DNA of 64,000 bases. Source: Paenalcaligenes sp050487225 (GTDB taxonomy: Bacteria > Pseudomonadota > Gammaproteobacteria > Burkholderiales > Burkholderiaceae_B). The stretch spans positions 20,713 to 84,712 of the forward strand of contig NZ_JBKQGY010000006.1 of NCBI RefSeq assembly GCF_050487225.1, read 5' to 3'. The position numbers and the translations under genes were made by a program. This document shows positions 54,922 through 63,847 of the stretch, in pieces (within the stretch, counting starts at the first letter, position 1; every line of letters begins with the position of its first letter). The notes under the pieces were generated by a model that was not told the DNA's origin, ran no database searches, and worked only from the letters and a program-made list of their open reading frames with translations.

Positions 54922-55482
54922 ATGAAAAAACATGCATTGAACGTCGCTTTAGCTTCTGCTTTGATTTTGCCTGCAGCATTTGCAAACGCATCTACAGGTA
55001 ACATCGACTTCGAAGGTGAAGTAACTACTGAGACCTGCTCACTTGAAGCCGATTCCGCACAAATCAACGTAGTTCTGGGCTCTTGGGCTGCGCACCACAT
55101 CAACACTCTGGACCGCACAACTGCGAAAAAATTCCAGATCAAATTGACTGGTTGCGATCTGACAGTTGCTCCTTCTGGTGTTACTGGCCCAGTTTCCAAA
55201 GCAAACTTTGCTTTCAGCGGTGGTATCGCTAACTCCGATCCTAAACTGTTGAAACTGAACTCCGCTGGTGGTTTTGAAGCCAAAAACCTCGGTATCGGTA
55301 TCAGTGCAAACCCAACTGACCTGACAACAGCTCGCGTACAGTTTGACAAACAAGCTCCTCTGACCATGGAACTGGTTGATGGTGACAACACCATGGACCT
55401 GTATGCGTTCTACGAGAAGTTTGGCACAGTTGAAGCTGGTCCAGCTAATGCTCAAGCAACCTTTGAAGTAACTTACAACTAA
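54922..55482 (+). CDS. Major fimbrial subunit (chaperone-usher type pilin)
   Basis: Pilin of 186 residues. Signal peptide MKKHALNVALASALILPAAF with cleavage near ANA. The mature part starts GNIDFEGEVTTETCSLE, with the donor strand followed by the first Cys of the conserved disulfide (second Cys in LTGCDLTV), and ends AQATFEVTYN, the usual C-terminal beta motif bound by the chaperone. Codons are strongly biased towards CTG, GGT, AAC and GAA, unlike the neighbouring AT-rich genes, as expected for a very highly expressed subunit. AAGGAAAA lies ahead of the ATG. A strong hairpin follows, so this gene should be the most abundant part of the operon mRNA. Confidence 0.95.
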   Translation: MKKHALNVALASALILPAAFANASTGNIDFEGEVTTETCSLEADSAQINVVLGSWAAHHINTLDRTTAKKFQIKLTGCDLTVAPSGVTGPVSKANFAFSGGIANSDPKLLKLNSAGGFEAKNLGIGISANPTDLTTARVQFDKQAPLTMELVDGDNTMDLYAFYEKFGTVEAGPANAQATFEVTYN

Positions 55483-55498
55483 TCTTTAGCGATTAGTG

Positions 55499-55528
55499 GC
55501 CATGCCGGTCTTTAGGGGCCGGCATGGC
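55499..55528 (+). terminator. Hairpin after the major pilin gene (partial terminator/mRNA stabiliser)
   Basis: GCCATGCCGG at 55499-55508 pairs perfectly with CCGGCATGGC at 55519-55528. No long T-run follows, so some transcripts should read through into the minor pilin, chaperone and usher genes. Such hairpins keep pilin far above the assembly proteins in many fimbrial operons. Confidence 0.75.
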
Positions 55529-55543
55529 TCTCGCTTACTTATT

Positions 55544-56080
55544 ATGATCAAAAAACTATCAACATTTGCTGCTGTTCTTTATGGCTGTTTGCTGAGCACT
55601 TCGGCTTATGCTGATACCACCAATATCACCATCACCGGATCTGTTCGAGCACCTACCTGCACAGCAGTCACGGCTAATGGTGGTCAAGCAGTCAGTTTTG
55701 GCTCTGTGGATTCTCGCCAATTGCGACGCGATGGCTTCACTAGACCAGTAGTGTTTTATATCGTTTTAGAAAACTGCACTACCGACATTTATAAAAATGC
55801 ATCTTTTAAATTTGATGCCACAACAGTTACAGGCTCTAGCGATTACCATATTGCGCTAAGAAATATACCAAACTCCGCACAAGGTGTAGCTATCGCCCTT
55901 AAGGATGGACAAAATAGAGATATTAGATTTGATAATCAAAGTCCATTTAATTACCCCATTACTAATGGTAATAACTCATTGAAGTTTGAGGCATCCTTAG
56001 TAGCAACAGATACAGACTGGTCAACACTTGTACCAGGAAAAATTTCAGCACAAGCTACTTTTACAGTTAGCTATCTATAA
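55544..56080 (+). CDS. Minor fimbrial subunit
   Basis: Second pilin-fold protein, about 178 residues from the ATG at 55544, where a clear signal peptide begins (MIKKLSTFAAVLYGCLLSTS, cut near AYA). The frame open from 55496 would read through the hairpin and is not used. A donor strand NITITGSVRAPTCTAV with first Cys, second Cys in LENCTTDIY and the end AQATFTVSYL are typical. It has ordinary codon use, unlike the major pilin. Probably a minor or adaptor subunit between rod and tip. Confidence 0.88.
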   Translation: MIKKLSTFAAVLYGCLLSTSAYADTTNITITGSVRAPTCTAVTANGGQAVSFGSVDSRQLRRDGFTRPVVFYIVLENCTTDIYKNASFKFDATTVTGSSDYHIALRNIPNSAQGVAIALKDGQNRDIRFDNQSPFNYPITNGNNSLKFEASLVATDTDWSTLVPGKISAQATFTVSYL

Positions 56081-56098
56081 CGGTTACAGGAAACAAAG

Positions 56099-56797
56099 AT
56101 GACGAAAAAGAAAAACATTCTAAAAATATTTGCTCTGGTAGCCTCTACACTTGTTTACACACAAAGTTTTGCAGCTATTCAGCTTAATAACACTAGAGTG
56201 GTTATCCGTGAGTCGAAAAACTCTGGAACTGTTGTAGCAAAAAATGTTTCCTCTGATCCATTTGTTGTTCAAAGTTGGATAGAAGGTCCGTCTGGGGAAA
56301 TGGAAACCCCACTATTTGTTACTCCTCCATTAATTAGATTGGAAGGAAAAACAGATCTTGCTTTAAACATAAGAAAAATAGATGGCTCTTTGCCGGAAGA
56401 TAGAGAATCCTACTTTTGGTTAAACGTCATGGAAATACCAAAAGAAAGCAAAGACTCTGAAAATACATTGACACTTGCGGTACGCACAAGAATAAAAATA
56501 TTCTATAGACCTAATGGTATTGGCTCGCCTTCTGATGTAGATCAGGCATTAAATTGGGCACTAATCCGAAATGGTAACCAATGCCAAGTCAGCTTCGCTA
56601 ACACCTCACCATTTAATGTCAATTTTTCGGATATTTCGGTAGGGAAAGTAGCCGTTTTTGGACAAGGCTATGTTTCTCCCCCTTTCAGCGAACAAGTGTC
56701 AGATACCATTCCCTGCCCTACTAATACCGATTTAGAGGCAATCATTGTTAATGATTATGGCGCATTCGTGACCCTGCCCAAAATCACTATCCAATAA
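56099..56797 (+). CDS. Periplasmic fimbrial chaperone (PapD/FimC-like)
   Basis: Chaperone of 232 residues with signal peptide ending SFAA. Two Ig-like domains: domain 1 has IQLNNTRVVIRESKNSGTVV, DPFVVQSWI and the conserved ESYFWLNVMEIP segment with the usual aromatic/Asn pattern, plus RTRIKIFYRP, whose basic residues anchor the subunit C-terminus. Domain 2 includes CQVSFANTSPFNVNFSDISV and a Cys pair. It caps subunits by donor-strand complementation and delivers them to the usher. It starts 18 bases after the minor subunit. Confidence 0.95.
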   Translation: MTKKKNILKIFALVASTLVYTQSFAAIQLNNTRVVIRESKNSGTVVAKNVSSDPFVVQSWIEGPSGEMETPLFVTPPLIRLEGKTDLALNIRKIDGSLPEDRESYFWLNVMEIPKESKDSENTLTLAVRTRIKIFYRPNGIGSPSDVDQALNWALIRNGNQCQVSFANTSPFNVNFSDISVGKVAVFGQGYVSPPFSEQVSDTIPCPTNTDLEAIIVNDYGAFVTLPKITIQ

Positions 56798-56806
56798 AAG
56801 AATAAT

Positions 56807-59329
56807 ATGAAAAAAACTATCGCGATTCATCTTACGTGCGCGGGCTTATTGTTTACTAGCTCTTTTGCTGTACAAGCCGATGACGGAGAGTTTTTTGACA
56901 GTGGTTTTTTATTTCGTCCAGACAACCAAGAGTTACCTACAGACTTATCTATTTTCAGTCACTCCAACCGCGTTCTTCCTGGACCGCAACAAGTCAAAGT
57001 TGTAGTCAACGATCGTAACTTTGGTGATTACACTGTTAACTTCGTTGACAGCGAAAACGGCACAAAAGACGCCGTACCCTGCTTGACTATAGCCTTACTT
57101 CAATCAGTAGGGATCAAAACCATTGCATTTCCAAATCTGGCAGCAGAAGACGATAGCACCTGTGTGGATTTAAGCCTTATTCCTGCTGCTACGTATAGCT
57201 TTGATAGCAACACCTCTATATTAACGCTGTCCATACCTCAGGCAGCCTTAGATAACACTGCTCGTGGCATGGTACCCATGTCCATGTGGGACAGTGGCGA
57301 AACAACTTTTTGGGCCTCTTATCAGGTCTCACACTACCGTGCGACTAATAAATACGGTGGTGAGGATACTGATAAATCCAATAGTACCTTTGTGGGCTTG
57401 CGCGCAGGTTTTAATGCTGGTGCTTGGCGCTTCCGTTCTAACGGCACCCTGTATAGACAAGAGGGCGAACAGCACTGGAACACCTCTGAAACTTATGCAG
57501 AACGAGATATTAACGCCTGGCGTAGCCGTATACGTTTAGGGGATGTTACGACCAACAGCCGTAACAGCGCCTTTACCACTAATCGTATACGCGGTGTGCA
57601 ACTAGCATCTGAAGATGGCATGCTAGCACCCAGTGAACAAGGCTATGCGCCTACAGTACAAGGCTATGCTAACTCTAGTGCCAAAGTAACGGTATACCAA
57701 AACGGTAATGTTATTTACTCCACCTTTGTGGCACCTGGTCCCTTCGCATTCAACGATTTGTACGCTATCCCTGGCGGGGGTGACTTAGAAGTAGAAATCG
57801 AAGAAAGCGGCGGCAAAATTACTCGTTATATGCAACCCTATTCAGTACTGCCGTCGATGTTGCGTGAGGGGCGTTGGCAATACTCAGCCTCTTTAGGTAA
57901 ATACCGCTCATACAGCTCTGACTCCGACGAACCACTCGTTGCACAAGCAACTTTTGCTCATGGTTTGCCAGGTGGGGTCACTCTTTATGGTGGTTCAATG
58001 GTGTCCAAAAACTACTTTGCGAACTCACTAGGCGTAGCGCTAAACATGAGTGACTTTGGCGGTATATCGACGGACATTGTGCAGTCTCATGCTAAAGACC
58101 CTGAAGGCAAGCGCTTAAACGGTCACGCCATACGCGTGCAATACGCAAAAAACTTACAGGAAACCGGCACGGATTTCCGCTTGTTTGCATACCGCTATAG
58201 CTCTGATGGCTATAGGGATTTGGATCAAGTATTAAACAAAACCAGGATTTTCACAGACCCTGTTAACGGTCAAGTTTACGACACAACGCTGTGGAAAAAA
58301 TCACATGAGTATCAGGTATCCATCTCCCAAAGCTTAGGGGAGTATGGTTCGGTTTCTGCCTCGTACTCAAAGATTCAGTACCACTCTAATGTTAAGGCAT
58401 CCAATTCGCTAAATATCGGCTACAACACACAAGTTGGACCGGTAAACGTCTTTCTGTCTTACAACATGCTCGACTCAGAATGGCAGTCCCGCTCCCATAA
58501 CATTATGCTGAACCTCAGCATGCCTATAGGCGGTGGTTCTACCTATGCGGGTTATAGTTTCTCCAGACTAAACGATGGTAATTACACGCATGATGCCACT
58601 CTTTCTGGCTCTACTTTAGAAAACAACGCCTTGTCGTATAACTTACGGGCGGGTGTATCTAAAGATGAACGCGGACGCGGTAACAATATTTATGCCAGCT
58701 CTAGCTACAAGAACTCCATCGGCCAGGTGTCTGCTAGTTACGCCCGCAGTCATAAAAACACCCAAACCCAGCTTAGTGTCAGTGGTTCTGTTGTTGTAGA
58801 TAAAGGGGGAGTTCTGTTAGGGCAATACTTAACTGAAACCGCCATTATTGTAGATGCACCAGGGGCAGCAAATGTCACCCTACAAAGCCACCCAACTATC
58901 CGTACCAACAGTGCTGGTAGAGCACTCATTCCTTACGCCGCTGCATATCGTGAGAATTTAGTGTCACTGGCCCCTGATTACTACAACGACAACGTAACGT
59001 TGCAACAAAACATTCATTCTGTGGTTCCAACCTACGGTGCTATTGTAGTAGTCACATTTGAGACAGAGCAGGGGCGTTCGTATCTGTTCACCCTTAAAAA
59101 TGATGACAGAAATGTGCCATTTGGTGCTGCTGTATACGATGCCGAGGGGCTACAGAAAAGTATCGTTGGACCTATTGGTCGCCTCTGGATGACAGGCATG
59201 CTAGAGCCACAGGTCTTTACCGTCAAATGGGGCACAAATGGCAGTGCAAAAAGCTGCACATTTTCAGTAGACCCTGAAACGTTACCTACCTCTACTGAAA
59301 CTGTTGAGAAGGAAATGATATGCGAATAA
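56807..59329 (+). CDS. Outer-membrane fimbrial usher (FimD/PapC-like)
   Basis: 840 residues, the usual usher length. Signal peptide ending AVQA; N-terminal chaperone-binding domain (FFDSGFLFRPDNQELPTDLS, SVGIKT); 24-strand barrel with the plug at about 230-330 (RGVQLASEDGMLAPSEQGYA, VYQNGNVIYSTFVAPGPFAF); C-terminal domains with Cys pair near the end (CTFSVDPETLP ... MICE). It forms the pore through which the fimbria is assembled. Ten-base overlap with the adhesin gene. Confidence 0.96.
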   Translation: MKKTIAIHLTCAGLLFTSSFAVQADDGEFFDSGFLFRPDNQELPTDLSIFSHSNRVLPGPQQVKVVVNDRNFGDYTVNFVDSENGTKDAVPCLTIALLQSVGIKTIAFPNLAAEDDSTCVDLSLIPAATYSFDSNTSILTLSIPQAALDNTARGMVPMSMWDSGETTFWASYQVSHYRATNKYGGEDTDKSNSTFVGLRAGFNAGAWRFRSNGTLYRQEGEQHWNTSETYAERDINAWRSRIRLGDVTTNSRNSAFTTNRIRGVQLASEDGMLAPSEQGYAPTVQGYANSSAKVTVYQNGNVIYSTFVAPGPFAFNDLYAIPGGGDLEVEIEESGGKITRYMQPYSVLPSMLREGRWQYSASLGKYRSYSSDSDEPLVAQATFAHGLPGGVTLYGGSMVSKNYFANSLGVALNMSDFGGISTDIVQSHAKDPEGKRLNGHAIRVQYAKNLQETGTDFRLFAYRYSSDGYRDLDQVLNKTRIFTDPVNGQVYDTTLWKKSHEYQVSISQSLGEYGSVSASYSKIQYHSNVKASNSLNIGYNTQVGPVNVFLSYNMLDSEWQSRSHNIMLNLSMPIGGGSTYAGYSFSRLNDGNYTHDATLSGSTLENNALSYNLRAGVSKDERGRGNNIYASSSYKNSIGQVSASYARSHKNTQTQLSVSGSVVVDKGGVLLGQYLTETAIIVDAPGAANVTLQSHPTIRTNSAGRALIPYAAAYRENLVSLAPDYYNDNVTLQQNIHSVVPTYGAIVVVTFETEQGRSYLFTLKNDDRNVPFGAAVYDAEGLQKSIVGPIGRLWMTGMLEPQVFTVKWGTNGSAKSCTFSVDPETLPTSTETVEKEMICE

Positions 59330-60426
59330 CCTCAGCTGCCCTTGGGCTAATTCTTTGCAGCAGTATGCTTTATGCTCCTCAAGCTATGGCACAAAAAATT
59401 GCTGGGTGCGATATTCATACCAACCAACTGAGTAATAAGTATGACCCCTATAAAACTAACCACTATAGGATAATCTTTGCTGGCAGCGGTATGAATAACA
59501 TACCTGTCCCTGTGGATGCAGAGATTGGTTCGGTCATTTATAGGCTCACCGCCTGGGTAACACCTGATCTGCAGAGCATGGTAAACAACCAAAAAGCAGC
59601 TGCTGCATATATTCCACTAGCAAACTGCCCTTCTGGAGTCCAAGAGCGCTTTATGCCCACGGGCACGCCTGTTTCTTATGATGTGTTCAGACAGAACCTA
59701 AACACCATTGGTGTAAGAACCTATTACCCCCATGTAGGTAGTGGCCAGCCCGGTATGATTATCAACACATCCACTGGGACGTACAACATGCTGTACTTCC
59801 CCTTTGGGCAAGCAGTTGTTGAGTTTGTTTTGCTTAATCAAAACTGGGGAGCAAGCACAAGCCAAACACTGAACTTCCCTAGTAATCGGATCGCCACCAC
59901 TACAGTCTCTGGTTGGGGTGCTGATGAGCTGTTGCGCTATGAAATCGCAAGTAGCCTTCGCTTCGTTCCAGAACCTTGCCAGTTCGTCACTGCTACAACT
60001 ATGACGCAAACCTTAAACCCTGTAGACGCTGCTCTATTTACTACAGTAGGTACAAAACTAGAGCCTAAACAATTCAGCCTGCGTATGCAGTGCAATAGCT
60101 CTAGACCCAAACCTAAGGTCACATTCACTGCAACAGCAGAAAATGCGACTTTACCAGGCGTACTGAAAAATCAGGCCACTTCTAATTCAGCATCAGGCGT
60201 AGGAATATTGCTAGAACATATCCCCCCAAGTGGTTCCCCTACCCCTGTACCGCTAAACAATAGCAGTGGTGTTACCACTCTCGTTAATAATGGTTCATGT
60301 GGTGGTAGCACCTCTTACTGCGTTGAGTCACAAATCAACCTACAAGCCAGCTACTACAGCACTGCCGCTACAGTTACTCCTGGCACTGTACTTTCACGAG
60401 TAACCGTTACTGTAGAACACATGTAA
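59320..60426 (+). CDS. Fimbrial tip adhesin (two-domain, FimD-Bordetella-like)
   Basis: 368 residues with signal peptide (MRITSAALGLILCSSMLYAP, cut near AMA). The size and layout are those of a tip adhesin: an N-terminal ligand-binding domain of about 200 residues with a Cys pair (AGCDIHTNQ, LANCPSG), then a C-terminal pilin domain from about residue 220 (EPCQFVTATTMTQTL, RMQCNSS) ending VLSRVTVTVEHM. The receptor is unknown. Last gene of the assembly set, followed by a hairpin. Confidence 0.85.
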   Translation: MRITSAALGLILCSSMLYAPQAMAQKIAGCDIHTNQLSNKYDPYKTNHYRIIFAGSGMNNIPVPVDAEIGSVIYRLTAWVTPDLQSMVNNQKAAAAYIPLANCPSGVQERFMPTGTPVSYDVFRQNLNTIGVRTYYPHVGSGQPGMIINTSTGTYNMLYFPFGQAVVEFVLLNQNWGASTSQTLNFPSNRIATTTVSGWGADELLRYEIASSLRFVPEPCQFVTATTMTQTLNPVDAALFTTVGTKLEPKQFSLRMQCNSSRPKPKVTFTATAENATLPGVLKNQATSNSASGVGILLEHIPPSGSPTPVPLNNSSGVTTLVNNGSCGGSTSYCVESQINLQASYYSTAATVTPGTVLSRVTVTVEHM

Positions 60427-60451
60427 CTTCTATACGCTTTGTAACCATTCA

Positions 60452-60473
60452 GATCGCCGCCTCAGCGGCGATC
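60452..60473 (+). terminator. Hairpin after the fimbrial operon
   Basis: GATCGCCGC / GCGGCGATC with loop CTCA is very stable, but only TTGCT follows. It may be a weak terminator that allows some read-through into the carrier-protein gene 43 bases on. Confidence 0.65.
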
Positions 60474-60516
60474 TTGCTATGCTTGTTACAAACTCTAGTT
60501 TCAACAAGGAAAAGGC

Positions 60517-61215
60517 ATGATTACACTTCCTGAGCGCCCCGAACTACGGGCAGCTTTAGCGAAAATTATTGCTGAAGTTTGCCGTTGTGATGAAGCAGCC
60601 TTGCTCAAAGACACTCCATTTAGTGACATTATTGAGCACTACGACTCTCTGGCCATGTTGGAAATTCTGTTAGGTATTGAAGCGCGCTTTAATATCAATA
60701 CAGATGATATGTTGCCACCTGAATACCGTACACAAGAAGAAGTAGCTGAGCTTTTCCCCAAAACGCTAGATGAACTCGCCGACCACACTTATAGTGTTGC
60801 TGCCCGCCTAAATAAAGAAGAACAAGAAAAAGCTGAGGAAGCTGACAGTGCAGCCTCAACCACCGAAAGTGCTGAACTTACTCCACAAGCCCCAGCTAAC
60901 GAACAGGCAGAAGCGACTACATCCGTATCGGGTACAACAGGCGAAACCGAAACACTAGAACCCACACCCCGTAAAACGGCTAAGAAAGCGGCCAAAAAGG
61001 CAGCGAAAAAAGCAGCGAAGAAGGCCGCAAAAAAAGCAACTAAAAAAGTAGCTAAGAAAGCGACCAAGACTGTCAGTCATACAGCGGAGAAAACCGACAG
61101 CGAAACACCTGAAAAACCCAAACGTACGCGAAAAGCAGCAAAGAAAACGGCAAATGACAGCGTTGAGGCTCCTAAACGCAGCGCCGCAAAAAGCACTCCC
61201 TCTACTAACTCCTAA
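60517..61215 (+). CDS. Acyl-carrier-protein-like domain fused to a Lys/Ala-rich basic tail
   Basis: 232 residues in three parts. Residues 1-95 look like an acyl carrier protein: a helix, then the phosphopantetheine site EHYDSLAMLEILLGIEARF with Ser 44, and a last helix (EEVAELFPKTLDELADHTYS). Residues 100-150 are an acidic, Glu/Thr-rich linker. Residues 153-186 and 200-229 are a repetitive Lys-Ala tail (AKKAAKKAAKK type), like histone H1 or AlgP C-termini. AAGGAAAAGG precedes the ATG. A ketosynthase gene follows after 17 bases. The tail could bind nucleic acid, membrane phospholipid or polyanionic surface polymer; its role is unknown. I know of no standard carrier protein with this tail. Confidence 0.85.
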   Translation: MITLPERPELRAALAKIIAEVCRCDEAALLKDTPFSDIIEHYDSLAMLEILLGIEARFNINTDDMLPPEYRTQEEVAELFPKTLDELADHTYSVAARLNKEEQEKAEEADSAASTTESAELTPQAPANEQAEATTSVSGTTGETETLEPTPRKTAKKAAKKAAKKAAKKAAKKATKKVAKKATKTVSHTAEKTDSETPEKPKRTRKAAKKTANDSVEAPKRSAAKSTPSTNS

Positions 61216-61232
61216 CTACCGAGTCTTGCTAC

Positions 61233-62450
61233 ATGAAACGTCGTGTCGTCGTCACCGCTATGGGTTTGACATCACCCATTGGGCACTCTCCCGAGGAGTT
61301 CTTTTCTGCGCTACGTGAGGGCCGTTGTGGCGTTCGCCCCCATACACAAATGGAGCTTAGTCACTCGGTAGGCTGGGTAGATGCTGACCTGGATAAGGAC
61401 CTACCCGGTAACCAAAGCATCATGTTGGATCGCGTCAGTAAGCTAGCGCTATTTGCTGCCCGACAAGCTTTAGCGCAGCAACCCTTATCTGCTGAAGGTT
61501 TGCAACAAACTGGGGTGTACTTGGGTACTGGTATTGGTGGTATTAAAGCCATTTGTGATGCCTTTGCTGGGTACCACAACATTGGACCAAAGATTGTGCA
61601 GCTACTGATTCCTGCTGCCATGCCCAATGCCCCTACTGCACACATTGCACAATTAATGTCCTGCACCCAAGAAGCACAAACCTATGCCACAGCCTGCACT
61701 GCTGGCGCTGTGGCAATTGGTGAGGCTTACCGCCGTATTCGTGATGGTTATGTAGACAGCGCATTGGCAGGCGGTACTGAAGCGATGATTCAGCCTGAGC
61801 TACTTAGAGCCTGGGAACAGTTGCATGTGCTATGCGTAGATCAAGAAACAAATCCTGAAGGGGGGTGTAGGCCTTTCAGCCTAAAACGCAGTGGTTTTGC
61901 ATTGGGTGAAGGCTCCGGCATGATCATGCTAGAAACGCTTGAGCATGCTGTGGCACGAGGTGCTACCCCCTTAGCAGAAGTGATTGGCTATGGTGTTAGC
62001 AATGATGGTACCCACCCCTTGCGCCCTAACCCCCATGGTCAAGCGTTAGCAATCTCTCGTGCGTTACAAGATGCCAAGATCAAACCCAAACAAGTGGAAT
62101 ACATCAATGCGCACGCAACCGGCACCATGACGGGCGATCGCATTGAAACCGAAGCGATTAAAAAAGTGTTTGGGGATCATGCCAAGAAGTTGGCCGTCAG
62201 CAGTATCAAAGGCAATATGGGCCACTTGATTGGTGCCTGCGGCGCGCTAGAAGCCATCAGCACCATCAAATCACTGCAAACAAAAATCTTGCCACCTACG
62301 CTGCACTTCGCTCCCGGTGATGAACTGTGTGATCTGGATTACGTACCTAACAAAGCTCGCCAACTGGATAAGCTGGATATTGCCGTCAGCAACTCCTTTG
62401 GTATGGGTGGTAACAACGCCGTACTCGTGTTTAAAGCCTATAAAGAGTAA
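61233..62450 (+). CDS. Beta-ketoacyl-ACP synthase (KAS II/FabF-like)
   Basis: Thiolase-fold condensing enzyme of 405 residues that extends an acyl chain held on a carrier protein. The catalytic triad is complete: Cys 155 in YATACTAGAVAIGEAYRRI, His 294 in INAHATGTMTGD and Lys 326/His 331 in SSIKGNMGHLIGACGALE; GGTEAM and SNSFGMGGNNAVLVF are also canonical. It clearly differs from a housekeeping fabF by its context: only a tailed carrier protein accompanies it, with no fabD, fabG or fabH. Probably the two make or load a special acyl group. It ends at a strong terminator. Confidence 0.92.
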   Translation: MKRRVVVTAMGLTSPIGHSPEEFFSALREGRCGVRPHTQMELSHSVGWVDADLDKDLPGNQSIMLDRVSKLALFAARQALAQQPLSAEGLQQTGVYLGTGIGGIKAICDAFAGYHNIGPKIVQLLIPAAMPNAPTAHIAQLMSCTQEAQTYATACTAGAVAIGEAYRRIRDGYVDSALAGGTEAMIQPELLRAWEQLHVLCVDQETNPEGGCRPFSLKRSGFALGEGSGMIMLETLEHAVARGATPLAEVIGYGVSNDGTHPLRPNPHGQALAISRALQDAKIKPKQVEYINAHATGTMTGDRIETEAIKKVFGDHAKKLAVSSIKGNMGHLIGACGALEAISTIKSLQTKILPPTLHFAPGDELCDLDYVPNKARQLDKLDIAVSNSFGMGGNNAVLVFKAYKE

Positions 62451-62469
62451 GCATTAGCCAATGACCGAT

Positions 62470-62504
62470 AACGGGCTGTGCCGCAGTGTGGCACAGCCCG
62501 TTTT
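62470..62504 (+). terminator. Terminator of the carrier protein-ketosynthase unit
   Basis: A 13-bp stem AACGGGCTGTGCC / GGCACAGCCCGTT with a seven-base loop, ending in TTTT, 20 bases after the ketosynthase stop. Confidence 0.85.
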
Positions 62505-62808
62505 GCATGGTGCTCCGTCTTATTCAGCCTATCGTGCCCCGCCCTCTTGCCGTCTTTTTTCTTTTCCACACACCCAGTAGAGTTATCCACGCCTGCTGTG
62601 AATAAGCTTGGGGACAGTGCCAGAACAAGCCTCGCTTAGCTAATCCACACGCCACTTTGCACAGGCATGGCTAGAGAATGCTCACTACTGCCGCCCTGCC
62701 CTACCTTGCCATGCTGACCTGGCAGTGCCATGATAAGTGTCTACGGTCCTACCTATTTTCTGGTGTTGCACATGCCGTAAGCAGCACCCGCTATGAAAAG
62801 GAAACACG
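62505..62808. other. Intergenic region without a gene
   Basis: About 300 bases with no supported frame. It contains one TTATCCACG (62584-62592) that resembles a single DnaA box, but no cluster of boxes or AT-rich unwinding region, so no replication origin is claimed. The final bases hold AAGGAAA, the ribosome site of the oxidoreductase gene. Confidence 0.5.
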
Positions 62809-63816
62809 ATGAAAGCGATACAGTTATCCTACCCTGGTGGTATAGACGCCCTCACGCAAACCGAGCTACCTCAACCACCCGCACCGCAAGCTGGGGAAAT
62901 TCAAGTACAACTGCATGCCAGTTCGTTGAATTTCCATGATCTACTGGTAGCCAAACACACGACGGCCGCACAAAAAGGGCGTATCCCGTTATCTGATGGT
63001 GCAGGGGTAGTGACGGCAGTAGGCACAGGTGTCACCGAGTTTGCCGTAGGTGATCAGGTCGTCTCGTGCTTCTTCCCCACCTGGCAATCTGGCACCGGTT
63101 TATTGGCCGATTTCAGTACCGTGCCGGGTGATGGCATAGATGGCTATGCACGTGAATACGTGAATGCCGCCCCTGCCTCTTTTACCCTTGCTCCCACAGG
63201 CTACAGCCATGCTGAGTCCGCCACGCTAACGACGGCAGGGCTCACTGCTTGGGTTGCCTTGGTAGAAGATGGCAAACTCAAAGCAGGCGATACGGTTTTG
63301 CTGCTGGGCACAGGCGGCGTATCTATTTTTGCATTGCAATTGGCGAAGTCCATGGGTGCGCACGTCATTGCGACCACCTCATCACACGACAAGGCTGCCC
63401 GCCTTAAAGAGCTGGGTGCAGACCATGTGATTCATTATCCTTCTACCCCTGAATGGGGAAATCGTGTGCTAGAACTGACACAAGGTCGTGGCGCAGATAT
63501 TGTGGTTGAAGTAGGTGGCCCAGGTACTCTGGCACAATCCATTCGTGCCGCACGTGTGGGGGGACACATTGCCCTCATTGGCGTGCTAACCGGTTTCTCT
63601 GGCGACATCCCTACTCGTGAGCTCATGGCGAAACGCGTGTCACTTCAAGGTGTGTTGGTGGGCAGCAGAAGCGCACAGCAAGACATGGTACGTGCCCTGA
63701 ACCAACAAACCTGGCGTCCCATCATTGATCGCAGCTTCCCCCTGTCGGAGCTCAGCAAAGCGTTCAGCTATCAAGAGTCTGGGCAGCACTTTGGGAAAAT
63801 TGCGATAGCGATTTAA
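62809..63816 (+). CDS. Zinc-independent NAD(P)-dependent oxidoreductase (quinone oxidoreductase-like MDR)
   Basis: Medium-chain dehydrogenase/reductase of 335 residues. The N-terminal catalytic domain (SLNFHDLLVAKHTT, PLSDGAGVVTAVGTGV) lacks the Cys-rich zinc lobe of classical alcohol dehydrogenases. The Rossmann domain begins KAGDTVLLLGTGGVSIFALQ and includes AKSMGAHVIATTSSHDKAAR. The C-terminus ends ESGQHFGKIAIAI. These place it with zinc-free alcohol/quinone oxidoreductases; substrate unknown. Single gene. Confidence 0.9.
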   Translation: MKAIQLSYPGGIDALTQTELPQPPAPQAGEIQVQLHASSLNFHDLLVAKHTTAAQKGRIPLSDGAGVVTAVGTGVTEFAVGDQVVSCFFPTWQSGTGLLADFSTVPGDGIDGYAREYVNAAPASFTLAPTGYSHAESATLTTAGLTAWVALVEDGKLKAGDTVLLLGTGGVSIFALQLAKSMGAHVIATTSSHDKAARLKELGADHVIHYPSTPEWGNRVLELTQGRGADIVVEVGGPGTLAQSIRAARVGGHIALIGVLTGFSGDIPTRELMAKRVSLQGVLVGSRSAQQDMVRALNQQTWRPIIDRSFPLSELSKAFSYQESGQHFGKIAIAI

Positions 63817-63827
63817 GGGCTTTTTAG

Positions 63828-63847
63828 GCCAGACATAATCTGGCTTT
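63828..63847 (+). terminator. Candidate terminator after the oxidoreductase
   Basis: GCCAGA / TCTGGC with a CATAA loop followed by TTT, 12 bases after the stop. Short stem and T-run. The remaining bases to 64000 show no gene. Confidence 0.5.

Noticed and set aside
60789..61067. Minus-strand frame rich in Ala and Phe opposite the basic tail
   Set aside because: It is the mirror of the Lys/Ala codon repeat in the carrier-protein gene.
62584..62592. Single DnaA-box-like TTATCCACG
   Set aside because: One imperfect box without a cluster, an AT-rich unwinding element or dnaA/dnaN nearby does not make an origin.
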